DNA of 64,000 bases. Origin: Halictus rubicundus. Taxonomy: Eukaryota; Arthropoda; Insecta; Hymenoptera; Halictidae. The notes beneath the pieces are model-generated. The model was not told the origin of the DNA, did no database searches, and saw only the letters and a list, made by a program, of their open reading frames with translations. The stretch's first letter is position 1; every line of letters begins with the position of its first letter. The position numbers were made by a program, and so were the translations under genes. This document shows, in pieces, positions 47,289 to 58,430 of the stretch. The stretch spans positions 11,641,822 through 11,705,821 of the forward strand of contig NC_135158.1 in the NCBI RefSeq assembly GCF_050948215.1, written 5' to 3'.

Positions 47289-47305
47289 CTGCAGAGGGCG
47301 CCACG
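47289..47305 (+). promoter_or_regulatory. CTCF-like motif upstream of IF1
   Basis: CTGCAGAGGGCGCCACG resembles the CTCF core (AGGGGGCGC / AGRKGGCGC). It lies between the zeste-like gene and IF1, about 115 bp before the IF1 ATG. A reverse-strand CAATGGCGGC (47246-47255) is close by. Both are matches by eye, not scored. Confidence 0.3.
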
Positions 47306-47417
47306 ATGATCTCACGCACTACAACGACAGTCTATTTCATTGTCACTGACCCACAGCAACCCACAGTTTCTACTTAATTCTACTTGCTGCAACTTCGAAA
47401 ATTTTCAACCGGGAACA

Positions 47418-48373
47418 ATGCAACGCGCTATTGCCACCTTTTCACGGAATATGGCTTCTCTAAGGTATAAAAGAATACATTTCGCGAAATTGTTAACGAT
47501 AAACTACGCATATACATATATAATACTATTTTATTGCGTTGTTCGATTCGATCCCGGCTTTTATCGCCATTGCACATTGTTGAACGTCGAACACGTTGAA
47601 TTTCGACTTCCCTCGACTGTTTTCCCATCGTAGTTTTATTTAAACAATTGAAATTTGATTCTTCAGGATTTTTTAGTTCCTACCCGCACTATTTGTCGAA
47701 CTTGGTCTATGTACAGCAAAAATTATGTAATACTCGTAAATTGGATTATTACAATAAATCCATATTTTTGTTGCAATTTTTGACAATTACATGCAACAAT
47801 ATTGCATTTTTTGAAAATTGCGTGCAACGATGTCGCACTACATTGTGAAGCAGGCCGGCAACAGGGGACATCAATGATATACATAGGTGTTTACCGTGTA
47901 TTTTTAACTTTAGTAGTGGCCACTTGGGTTTCTATTTTTACACTACAATTGAACGGAACTAACCTGCTCACTAACCTTTTCATTAACCTGTTCTCTTGGG
48001 TATTACAGCCAAGTAAGAATGACCAGCGGGGAACCTGGCTCCGGGGCTGGCAGAGGCGGCGGTAGCGGTGGTAGCATCCGTGATGCCGGTGGATCATTTG
48101 GTAAAATGGAACAAGCTCATGAGGATCAATATTTCTATAATCTGGTTGGTTGCTATAATGCTATGTAGCAGTGGTATTCTAAAATATTTTTTATAGTTTA
48201 GATTTAATTACAGATTAATATGTCAAATTGTTTTGTTTTAGCAAAAGAGACAGTTCCAGAAACTTAAGGAGGACCTTCATGATGAAATCTCCTTCCACGA
48301 AGAACAAATCAAACGTCATCAGGAAGCCATAAACCGTCACAAAAAGAGAATCACAGATATGCATCACGAATGA
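47418..48373 (+). CDS. Mitochondrial F1F0-ATPase inhibitor factor 1 (IF1)
   Basis: Exons 47418-47464, 48009-48144, 48242-48373; phases 2 and 0 match, giving 104 residues. The N-terminus (MQRAIATFSRNMASL) is a basic, Ser-rich mitochondrial presequence. A Gly/Ser-rich linker follows, then the family hallmark GSIRDAGGSFGKMEQAHEDQ (residues 37-56), the minimal inhibitory segment that inserts into the F1 catalytic interface. The C-terminal half is a long, charged, His-containing coiled coil (about 60-104; FHEEQIKRHQEAINRHKKRI), used for pH-dependent dimerisation. IF1 blocks ATP hydrolysis by ATP synthase when the matrix becomes acidic. Length is normal. An AATAAA at 48511-48516 likely ends the transcript. 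A diverged paralogue follows directly downstream. Confidence 0.95.
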
Positions 48374-48510
48374 GCAGGTTACATTGCTTCGCTGTTCCAA
48401 AAGTCCCAGTGTGCCCTTCGTAATGATATAAATGTTAAGCTTCGCAGATATTAATGATGGTAGATATCATCATGTCTGTATTTTGTTTTAATTTCTATGT
48501 TATACAATAG

Positions 48511-48516
48511 AATAAA
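48511..48516 (+). terminator. IF1 polyadenylation signal
   Basis: AATAAA 138 bp after the IF1 stop; a second AATAAA occurs at about 48540. Either would end the transcript before the paralogue begins at 48786. Confidence 0.55.
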
Positions 48517-48785
48517 CTACATTGATTTTATTGTGTCACAAATAAAAGGAAAAAGTTTATTTTGGTGTATTTGCCATACCAAAGTATACTAAACTAGTTT
48601 ATAGTGATATCGTAGAACGCGCATGAATTAGCGCTACAAACATCGATCATTTCGATTATTTTTCGTCGGCATTCATATTCAACTGTTTTGCTGTTTCTGA
48701 CAGAAAGTAACAAAATTTCTGTCAAATTTAACTGTTTAAACTACTACCATCCGTAAATTGATGTTTTCGCTTTTTACCATACAAG

Positions 48786-49261
48786 ATGTATCGACACATT
48801 TTACGAACATTAACGTCTAGAGTCTGCAGGTACGGCATGCCTATTAGATTGGTAACGATTGTGAATACTAACATTTTAAGTGAATTTATCGAATGCGTAA
48901 AACCTACATAATTTCATTTTTCACAATAGCTCTAGATTTTTAAAAAGTAGATACAGTGATTCCAGTACCGACAAAACACAAAACGATACAGTTGCATTCG
49001 AAGCTGATTACTATTATAAGCAGGTAATGTTTTCAAAAAATAATGACACATTAGAAAAGGAAAATATTCATTAGCTGCACTCCTCAGGATAAAGAATTGC
49101 TAGAAATACTGAAACAGAAGCTACAAGAAGAGGTAAAATGCATGCAGGACGAAGTTAGGACAATGCGGAACAAGATGGACGAATATAATCGCAACATCAA
49201 CGAAAATCTTCGGTTTCTAAAAAGCCTCGAAAAAGACTTATCGGCCAGTGATAAAAAATAA
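48786..49261 (+). CDS. IF1-like protein, diverged tandem paralogue without the inhibitory segment
   Basis: Exons 48786-48829, 48930-49023, 49088-49261; phases 2 and 0, exactly as in IF1 upstream, giving 103 residues against 104. The N-terminus (MYRHILRTLTSRV) is a mitochondrial-type presequence. Around the second junction the two proteins align: FEADYYYKQ|DKELLEILKQKLQEEV against HEDQYFYNL|QKRQFQKLKEDLHDEI. The rest is a long charged coiled coil. The conserved GSIRDAGGSFGKME-type stretch is replaced by a polar Ser/Thr/Asp sequence, so canonical inhibition of F1 is unlikely. I infer tandem duplication followed by change of function; a role in dimerising with IF1 or elsewhere in mitochondria is possible. 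The AATAAA at 49257-49262 overlaps the stop codon. The intact frame argues against a pseudogene. Confidence 0.8.
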
Positions 49262-49646
49262 AATTATGTATTTTCTATTATGAATGAGTATTCCATTATG
49301 TTTTTATCCGTCTATTCATCTACTTTCCGTTTGTACATTCACTGTACCAGTCTACTAAATACATTTTATATTATATCATTCGTTCAATACATAGACTGAA
49401 ATTTATTTTCCAAGGTAAAAAGATCTTACATGATGTATCTACAATTGAATCGATAAGTAGAAAGACTACTACAGGACGCACGATGTGTTCTTATGTAATT
49501 AAAGTTTCGTCGGTTTTACGTAACTTTTTTATTTTCTATTATAGAAAATCGAGTATAGGGGGACTAGCGATTCGCGTTCAAATTTAGCGGGGCGTCGCTG
49601 GCGAGTAGTTGGAGCGTTCTCCGCGGCGCGGCGCGCGCATTCGTCC

Positions 49647-49658
49647 CAAGATGGCGGC
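49647..49658 (+). promoter_or_regulatory. TISU-like element CAAGATGGCGGC
   Basis: This matches the SAASATGGCGGC pattern of the translation-initiator-of-short-5'UTR element, which also binds YY1. It lies at the start of a CpG-rich promoter region about 240 bp before the signal-peptide ATG at 49889. Its ATG at 49651 opens a 56-codon frame. Confidence 0.45.
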
Positions 49659-49821
49659 GGTAGCGAGCGACGAAAGCGGCCGATCGACGCGCCCTCAGTG
49701 TCTCGCGGTTCATCGATCAGTGTGGTGTGTGTCGCGTTGTTGCTCCGGTGGATTTTTTTGGTGGTTTGTTCCTGCCTTGGACGTACGCGTACATTTTTCG
49801 TTTGGGTTTCTCGAGCGGTGA
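49651..49821 (+). CDS. Upstream open reading frame of 56 codons (uORF)
   Basis: It starts at the ATG of the TISU-like motif, begins MAAVASDESGRS and ends TGA at 49819-49821, 67 bases before the main ATG. It has no domain; it is rich in Cys, Val and aromatic residues near the middle. If the transcript starts upstream of it, it would limit translation of the downstream signal-peptide protein. Whether it is translated cannot be told from sequence. Confidence 0.3.
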   Translation: MAAVASDESGRSTRPQCLAVHRSVWCVSRCCSGGFFWWFVPALDVRVHFSFGFLER

Positions 49822-49888
49822 ACGCGGTGTTGATCGAGGCAGGGGGCTCGTGAACGGGCCCACAGAGCGGCAATTCAGAGAGGACAAA

Positions 49889-49960
49889 ATGCAACCGAGG
49901 ATATACGGGATTCTGATCAGCACGGCCGTCATTCTCGCGGGATGCAACGCCGCTACCGAG
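49889..49960 (+). CDS. First coding exon of a secreted or membrane protein (signal peptide), partial
   Basis: ATG 49889 starts 24 codons: MQPRIYGILISTAVILAGCN and AATE. This is a short basic start, a hydrophobic core of about 13 residues and a small-residue stretch (AGCNAA) suited to signal-peptidase cleavage. The exon ends at a perfect donor, GAG|GTGAGT (49961), phase 0. The remaining exons lie beyond the window, since none was recognised up to 64000. The length of the intron resembles that of large neuronal or adhesion-receptor genes, but identity cannot be given from 24 residues. Confidence 0.65.
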
Positions 49961-51659
49961 GTGAGTGCTGTTCTGTTCCTTTCATCTTTCTCTATTCTGT
50001 TACAATCTATCCGACAACGTTTTCGTTCCCACTTATCCGGACCGAGTCCCATGGAACGGCATCTTAGTCGCGATGCCATCGAACGCGCGCGTTCGATAAA
50101 TATTTCGAACGCTCGATCGTTTGTCGTCCTGGACGCGTTTCTCGGTACAAGACCTATCGTACAATTGCATTCGTAAAAAATATTCGTGCTCCCTCGCCTT
50201 CTACTTTCGACGGAGGATACAATTTTTAACAGGCGACTCGACCTAGAAACTTACGTTGCTCTGTACTTTCACAGAAAACTGTGCGTCAGCGAATTATTTT
50301 CGAATAAGTTTTAGCTCGGCGCAGCTTCGAAACGATTGTTGACAGCTGACAACAAATGTCGTCGGACTACGACTATGTATTCGTAGCCACCGTTGTTCTG
50401 TGATCATTGTAATCAGGATTTGCTTTGGTATTTACGTGTTTCCGCATTCTAAGATGCAGCTTCCTCCTGTTGTTCACACCTCGCTGCGAATTGCCTGGAA
50501 TTTGTTTACTCGACGGAGAGCGGCGTATGGGCAGATAGGGCGACGCTTGGTCCACTGGGTAGCATGATTTCCCGTAAATCATCGGTTCTCAGAAGGTCCG
50601 ATACCTTTCGAGGACTATCCTTACCTGCCTGTGATTGCACGACGCGTTACATCACGGCGAATTGTGCGTCTCTTCACGGTCCACGACAGAGACACGCCGC
50701 GCCGTTTCGTGATACGAGTTTATAACCGTGTCTGGAATGCTTTCCAAAATTTCGTTGTGCTGTGATATTATTTGATCAGAATCTGAAAAAAATCCATTTA
50801 CAGCCCCCGATTTGTAATAAAACTTTGGATAGACTAGAACAATTGGACCGCGCATTCGTATTGGAAGATAAACATTCCCAGCATCGCTTTTACAAAACAA
50901 TTACCTACCAGAGATCCGTGTCTGATTTTTTAATAATTTTAACAAGTTACAAACAATACAGCGCCGTTATTAATAAACGTGTACGATCCGCAGTATAATG
51001 ATAACAATATTTTGCCATTGATGATGCGTGCATTGTGAAGAGGGTGGATGTATAATATTATGCACATATAATACATGCCGATATTTACATACATTTTTTT
51101 CTGAAATGCAAGCATTGTTTGCCTATCGATCGGCGGTTTTTTCGAGGCAATCTTTCTTGTTTCGCCTCGCGACCATAAGTTCTGGATTAGTGATTCATAC
51201 AGCCGAGGATTTGTTTGCATTCATCGACCCTCGGGTTTTGAGGGCACCTCCATTCGAAGCACGGTCGTGAATCCCCCCCAACTATGGTCGTAAATAACAA
51301 GGTCAGAATTCTTGACGAGAATGCACTTACGTACACACTCCTGGGACGCAGTTGAATTTATTTGCTTCTCTTTTTGTTCCTTGCGTCCCAGCATCTCCCG
51401 TTCAGTTTGTTAGAATAGTTTGTACACTGTGCGAGGCAGTCGATTCGCGCGCGTGGCGTTGTTTCGGTGTGTTATTCAAGACTCGAAATGGCCGCACTTA
51501 GGGCGCATTGAAAAATAATGAAACGGTGCTTGTAGGTCGAGTCGAACCTTATAGGAAAACTTGAACGGTGATTAGTACAAACGAAGTCCCGGTGAACGGG
51601 TCCTGCGTTTCCTACCAATAACGGTGCAGTATACTTTACACTGTACGCCATGCTCGTAT

Positions 51660-51760
51660 ACAGGGTGGCCAGCGAATAACCATAACCCTTGCTACAAGAG
51701 GACTTTAAATGGAATATTGACATTTCAAACACAAACTTATCTCCAATGTTTGTCGATAGA
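51660..51760 (+). repeat. Solo end of a Tc1/mariner-type element
   Basis: TA followed by CAGGGTGGCCAGCG, which resembles the ends at 4420 and 24434. No partner end or transposase is seen nearby, so this is a truncated copy; its inner boundary is not defined. Confidence 0.4.
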
Positions 51761-52029
51761 TCAGTTTGTTTGCAGAAAATGATTAGCAGGATAAATGTTA
51801 TCTATACGGTGATAGGTTGCAACGAGACAAGTCAATTACATAATTGATAAATTTATGCAGTGACGCGGCTGATGAAAATTTCTGTTTTGTAAAACGATAG
51901 AACAAATTTTTTATAACGCTGTAGATTCACGTTTCAGAAAGATAAAGTCAGAAATTGCGCACGCAAGTATTCCAAGCGATCCGGTCACCGTGAATTCGGG
52001 TGGAAATGTGGAGGGTTCGATTTTATCAG

Positions 52030-52300
52030 ATTCACGAATGCGGTTGCGGTTTCGCGGTTGTTAGATTAGCGGAATTTTGTTAGATTAGCGAACGCGATTG
52101 CGGTCGTCGTTCCCAATATTGTTGGATCAGCGATGGCGGTTGCGGTTCCAGTTTTGTTTCATTGCCGGGCGCGGTTGCGGCTTCGGGATTGTTCTATTAG
52201 CAGAGTGCAGTTGCGGTTTCGATTTTGTTGCACTCGCGCCGAGAATACGCTCGGCAGATTTTGTTGGATCCGCGATTGCGGATGCGGCTTCGCTTTCCTG
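52030..52300 (+). repeat. Degenerate minisatellite rich in GCGGTTGCGG
   Basis: About five imperfect units share the words GTTGGATCAGCGA or GTTAGATTAGCG, then GCGGTTGCGGTTTCG and ATTTTGTT. Spacing is roughly 45-60 bp. It can be read open in frame 52098-52331, but the unit length varies, so coding is unlikely. Confidence 0.65.
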
Positions 52301-54231
52301 CGTCTGGCAACTCGTGATAGAACATTTGTAAATTTCTCGAGGTTGAGGGTTAAAACAAGAAATAATATAATGATCGATATACAGAGCGAGAAGAAATTCA
52401 GGGTAGAGCGTAAAAGGGAAGCAACGAGGGGCGGATAGTTTTTTCTTCGAAATATTTCACTGGAGAAAAACAGCATATTTTTGTGATCCGAATCGCTCGG
52501 TCTCCAGAGCGTCAAAGACGAGAGAGAACGGAAGGGAAAAATAAAAGCGCGACAGCTTTTTCGCGGCGAATGAAAATCCTGTCGATCAATTGGCCGGTGT
52601 CAGTGGCCGAAAAGAATACCGAGCAAGGAAAACAAGAGGGCTGGGCTCCCTCCTCGACGAAGTATTTATCGGTGCTCGAAAAAAAAAAAAACCGCCGAAA
52701 ACAGGACAAGCACCGCGCGCGCGATAGGAAGTTGTTCCAGTTTCACGGCGGTGGCGGTGGCGGTGGCGGCTGTTGTTCTTCAAACGAAATTTATCGATCG
52801 GGGGATAGGCGGAAGGCTCTTCCTCTTTTTCCCGTTTTTCCATTTTTTTTTACTTTATTTTCCGCGACGTCAATGGAAAAATTGTTGGCGCGTCGCATCG
52901 CTGCCGTCTCGATTCGTCGAACGAGGAAAACCACGTTGCGGAAATTAATTGAATTCATTTCAGTTAATTATTGCGCGCGAACACAATGAACGACTGGGCA
53001 TCGAATCTTTCTCCTCCCTTGCTCCCTTATCGTCCATTCGTCCGTTCGGGCGCAATTCGCTGGAATTAATAACGATTTCTATTTACGTAAACTTGCGCGT
53101 ATCGATACTTGGAAACGCATTAACAAGCTGTAAGCGAATAATATGTATCAGGCCGGCCGGTTGCGATTTGTTGATTTTTCCGTGACCGATGGTTTTTCTT
53201 TCAAATTGCATTTTCCACGGGGGGAAAATGCTTGCTCGCCCGTTAACAGCTGCGCGGCCGCGTTTACTCTTCATTTGCACCGCATTAAATCCGCGTAAAT
53301 CAGCATTATATTAGTAATTTATGCGGGAAAGATAAAGCTCGACGCGTTCACCATACATACATGGGTTTCAATGATTTCAATTGAAGAGCCGGGCAAGCCA
53401 CCGACGGCGGGGGCGCGGGACAACGAATATCGCGTGCACGATTCACTTGGACGCCATTTCGAGCCTAGGAATAATCGCGTCACCTCCATAAATCTCATTC
53501 CGTTACTTAAAAACTCGTTCGTTTGCGTCGCGATGGTATTTAACTCTGGTCAACTATAAATCCTTTGCGAATAGTCCGCGACCCTCCTAAATGATCCCTG
53601 TTAATTTTTCCCGGAAAGATGGACAATCCAGGATCATGTTGTATTCGCAAACTATCTTTACTTGTTGTATTTTAACACGAAATCGGGCACTGGCCTAATA
53701 TTAATAGAAAGAAAGTTCTCACGGCATTGTTTAAAACAGTGCGATTATCGGGCAGCCTGTCGATAGACTTCCCGTCGCTCGAACGTTAAAAAGTTAGAAT
53801 GAAACGGACTGTTACGCGCGAGGAGACAAGTTGGTCGGATTCAAGGAAGAACCGAGCGAAGGGTGGTTGATCGATGATCGTTCGTAATTAGAGTATTGTG
53901 GGATTCCGTTGAGGCGAGCGTGACAGCAAGAAGCCCTAAAAGCCGTTGTTTCCACGGAGCCATTGTCCTGCGCCCGTATTGTCCTGTCGCGTCGGTATTC
54001 CACGGAGGTACACGCAGAAATCGGTCGTGCCAAAAGAGGAGGGTGACTGTGGATGAGGAGAATGAGGAGGATGAGGGGGGTCGAGGGTTGGGAGAGCTAG
54101 GCTCTCTGGCAGCGTTGTCCCTAAGAATTCGCCCAAAAGCCGGGGACACAATGACCCCATTCCTTTCCAGTGGCTACGACTGCGCAAATTCGCCGAGCGA
54201 CTCGCGTTTCGCCAGTGAAAAACGGGTACTT

Positions 54232-54255
54232 CGGCCCGGCCCGGCCCGGCCCGGC
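54232..54255. repeat. GGCCC pentanucleotide repeat
   Basis: Five units of CGGCC/GGCCC type before a TCGAGTCGG segment. Confidence 0.75.
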
Positions 54256-54293
54256 TCGAGTCGGTTCGGTGGACGGCAATCTTGTCTCGTTAA

Positions 54294-54525
54294 CCCTTTC
54301 CCTACGGCTTGTCTTCCGTCAATATGCTTCCGAATCGCGAACAAGACGATACTCGCACTTCACCTTTACGCTTTACCGAGGCGTTAGCGTGTAACGTTTA
54401 TTGCATTGTCACTTAATGTAAGTGATAATAAACGGAGCAATCACGCAATATAAGAAACCACGTAGCTATGCTAGGTTCGACTAAAGCTACGAATCAATGG
54501 AAAATTTCAAGTAGCATCTAAAGGG
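54294..54525. mobile_element. Candidate piggyBac-type MITE with TTAA duplication
   Basis: A 232-bp segment flanked by TTAA (54290-54293 and 54526-54529). The ends begin CCCTTT on both strands (left CCCTTTCCCTACGGCTTG, right read inward CCCTTTAGATGCTACTTG), giving imperfect inverted repeats. It contains an ACTTAATGTAAGT palindrome near 54411-54423. No coding capacity. Weaker than the MITE at 32046 because no empty site is available. Confidence 0.5.
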
Positions 54526-57500
54526 TTAAATTCTCCGCATGGCAACGTTTGCAGTCGTTTCTCATTTCTGCCTTGGAAATTGCAGTGATTCGGTAACTCA
54601 TTCAATTATTCGATCCCGCGCGTACATGCATTCATGTAAATGCAACGGGCGTGTACGGCTGAAAGCATTCGTAAAATTTTATGCGAAATTCCTTCCCGGA
54701 ACAATGGAAACACTGCCGTGGATCCAAATGGTCCGCATTCGGGTCAATTTGACTCGTAAAAGGGTATTTAAACTCGCGGTCCGTTCCCGGTATTGTGCTA
54801 CTTTGCGACCGCGTTTCACGTGATTTTTGTGTTTCTCGTTTTGCCAACTGATTTCAATGCTTTCTATTAACGCTTTAGGGGGAGCGTGTGATCCCGTATC
54901 GATCGGTTTCGATCGGCAATAAAAATGCCGAGACGAGGACATTGAGACGAGAGTGCTGCAGCATCAACGGATCCCAATTCTTGAACTTTAATTTACGACT
55001 TTACTTATCTCGAGGCTCTCGGTTCTATCTGCCAACGCCATTCCCAAGGTGTTGAATCATTGGAACGTCTAAAACACGATGAAATGGAACAACCCCCGCA
55101 GAATTATTATATTTTAATCTTAATCGAGGATCATCCGGCGCGGTGCTCTGTTCAAGATCGCCGGGAAAAGCGGAGAAACTGTGAAATGGATAGGAACAGT
55201 GCTCCCTCTCTCCCTGGGGAGGTTGTAAATCGTTTAGGGCGCGTTTACATAGAGTCACATTTTCCAATCACGCGTCTTTTAATCCGACCGGAACAACGAA
55301 AGCGCGGGGGAGGGAAGTTTTAAGCCCGCGACGATGAAATATCTGCGGTCTAATAATCGCGGCGTTGCATTCGCGCGGGAAATGCATTCCAACCGATGCA
55401 GCTGAGGCGGATGGAGGATGGCGGTCTCGCCTTAACCGGCCAAGGGACAACTTATAAATATGCGTATTATATCGTGTCGCCGCGAATTCCTTACGTAACC
55501 GGCAATAAAGAAATCGCAACCTGGTCGTTTGCGCAACCGTTTCGAGCCTCCTGCGAGAGAGTAGCCATTTTCTTTGGTAATCGGTTGTGTTCGACGTGAA
55601 CCGCGGCTCTAGGCACCGTCGGAGTTCATTCACGAGGTACATAATTATAATAATTCGATGATATTTCAAATTTTCTGATTAATGTTACGTTCAGATGAAC
55701 TTTGCGCGCTCTCGCAGATTTTTTTCCAGACCACCCACCGAAAACTCGAACGCGTTGATTTATTTTTTATGGAAATAATTACTCGATACAAATAGGATTT
55801 AGCGTAGGGTGCTTTTGATCGATGCTGGTTTTATGAAACGAAAATTGTGGATCTGGAAAGCAGCGTGATTTCCAGCAAGCTTTTCACTTCCTTCCGAAAG
55901 GAACGTGCAATAATTACCGATTGACGAAGCGGCTCACTATTGCAGAGATTATAAACGATGCAAAACCACGATTTACGAGATGGTAATTGTTTCGCGTTGG
56001 CCAGGAATTTGTTTCTGAAATAAAAAGTCGGTGCTTTCTCCGATCATTCGAACGTTAAAATGGCGAATCCTCGGACAGCAGTTTTCTCTCGAGTAGTATA
56101 GTAGAGCGTCGGTGTGGCTCTCTCCCTTTGAATAGATTGAATAGATTATTGCTCCCGTAGCTGGAAGCTAATCAAGCCCGGAGAACGTTTCGGATTAATG
56201 GGTTCCAGCGCGAATAATAACCAACTCCTAACGTTAAATTGCCCCGGTCGTTTCGTTAATTATTTGCGCTTCCGTAATTAATTCTAGCCGGCCAGTCTTA
56301 ATTCTTGAACTTTTCCGGGAATTCCAGCGCGGATGCCGTCGTTGCACCCTCGTTGCACCGCCGTCTCTTATACCGTAATAATTTCGTTTCCTCTTCAGAT
56401 ACGACCATCGACGTTATTTATCGTCGCGTTTACGTTCGTTTCGTTAATACTTTACCGATAGTAATAAAAAAAAAAAACAAAATATGTCGCGAAACATGAA
56501 TTCGCTGTTTCCATAAATGTATCGAACGTTCGTACGATGAATTATCGAAGCAATAATTACATAGCTCGGGGCGCGTTCTGTCGAAACATTTCATCTCGAA
56601 AGAGCAATCCGCGCTGAAAACCGTTAAAACATTTTTACCTAGCGCGGCAGAACAAATAGTAAGATTAATCGTTCGCGGCAGCGGTTCTCGGCCCGTTTCT
56701 CCGGTGCGATAATAAAAATTATGGAGTATCGATAACGGTGTTTTTTTTTTCCGTATCGAAAGACCGGTTGAGAACCTCTGCCAGGGAATTTTGCACGGAA
56801 ACGCGGATTTATGAACGACGGGAAATAAATAATGAAACGGAGCGGAAAATGTGGAGAACATTCTAAATATCTATTGTGCATATAGGTATCCACATTTGTA
56901 GGTTGGGGCAATTTGTTAGCGAACGGAACAGCGGACGTTGAAATGATCACGATGCGGGAATATATTAACGGGGGAACGGTGGATCTTCGCAACACGGGCC
57001 GATAAATAATTCCGCGAAATTCCGACGTCGTGTTCGTGCCAAAATAAACGGCCGGCAGAATGTCGAGAATGGCTGGGAAGCCGCTCGCCGACCCTCTTCC
57101 GTCAAAGAGAAAAGAAAACGCTGCTAGTATCTATCTTTATTACAACTCGCGGCGTGTGGTCGATCAGAATTACTACACTCACGTCGTGTTTCCGCGTTCC
57201 TAGTCGTTTCCTTCGTACCCGTTACCGTTCCGGGAACAGTATTCAATCTCTACGGGCTCGAAATCCGGTCGAGAGTCGACGCCCATTTATTTGTCATCAT
57301 TTTCAAAGAAAATTTCAATTTGCACAAATGTGAAACTCGAGCGAGAGTCGACGTCATTTCGAACCCGAGGGCTTCGCGATCTCTGTACCGCTTCAAGCTC
57401 TCGACGCGGGAAGATATTTTTTTCTATTTTTTAAGGAAAAATTCAGTTTTCACGGATGCAAAATTCGACGCAATATCGAAGCAAAGAACCCGGGGGTGAC

Positions 57501-58368
57501 CGTATTGGCAGCGAAGTTGCATAGTCTCTGGCCGGAGCCGATCGATGCGAAAAACCGGCGGATGAAATTTCGAAAGAAAACACAACCGGTGGAAATGGAC
57601 GAATCATCGGGAAGAATGGAATGAAATGTTTTTTCCGAGCAACATTTTCGGGGGATTCGAGTTTGCGTTGGTTCGAAGCGCGGCGTGTAGCTGCGCGCGG
57701 GCGATTCGAAAAACGAAGACTTCGTTTCGCGTTTTCGATTCTTGTTCGGGATTGCGTGAAATCACGGTGCTTCCGTTCCGATGCTCTCGCGTGTAACGCT
57801 CTCGAATGTAATTCGACGGGGGAAATTCGTGCGACTGCAAGAACACATTTGATTCGGACGGGATCGGGCCGCTCGCGCGATGTCGGGTCATTCCGTTGCC
57901 GGCGGCGATCCCCTAATTATTTTCGGGTGTCCGCGCGACTCGACGCGAGTATTTCGCGATTATCCCGAAATAATTGCGCGCTGGCTCGCTCATGAGAAAA
58001 AGTGGCTTACGTACAGCGGCTCCCGCGGACGGGCGACGTTCGTTCTCGCGCGAATATCGTAAAAATTTTCATTTCGCGCCCGAACGTGTTTGACTTCGGT
58101 TAATTAAAATCTGCGCGGCGTACCGGTCCCCGTTCCCGCCGCTCCTGCCTCCATCTTTGTGCATATCAATTTTCCGCTGGCGGACGATTGGACGCGCGCT
58201 CGCCGCGTATTTGCTCGTTTATTAATAATTAATTTGTGAACGGTGTACAAGCCGAATCCCGGGGCTCTTTGTTTGGAAATTAGAATGCAAATCGGTGTCG
58301 AGCGAGAGGCCGGAGCCGTCGACGCTCGAGGACGTCGCTGTATAATCGATCTCCGTCTCTTTCTCTCC

Positions 58369-58370
<2 letters not shown>

Positions 58371-58428
<58 letters not shown>
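58371..58428. repeat. CT dinucleotide microsatellite, 58 bp
   Basis: Perfect CT run, the longest simple repeat in the window. Read as protein it gives artificial Leu-Ser or Arg-Glu repeats, so open frames across it are not genes. Confidence 0.95.
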
Positions 58429-58430
<2 letters not shown>

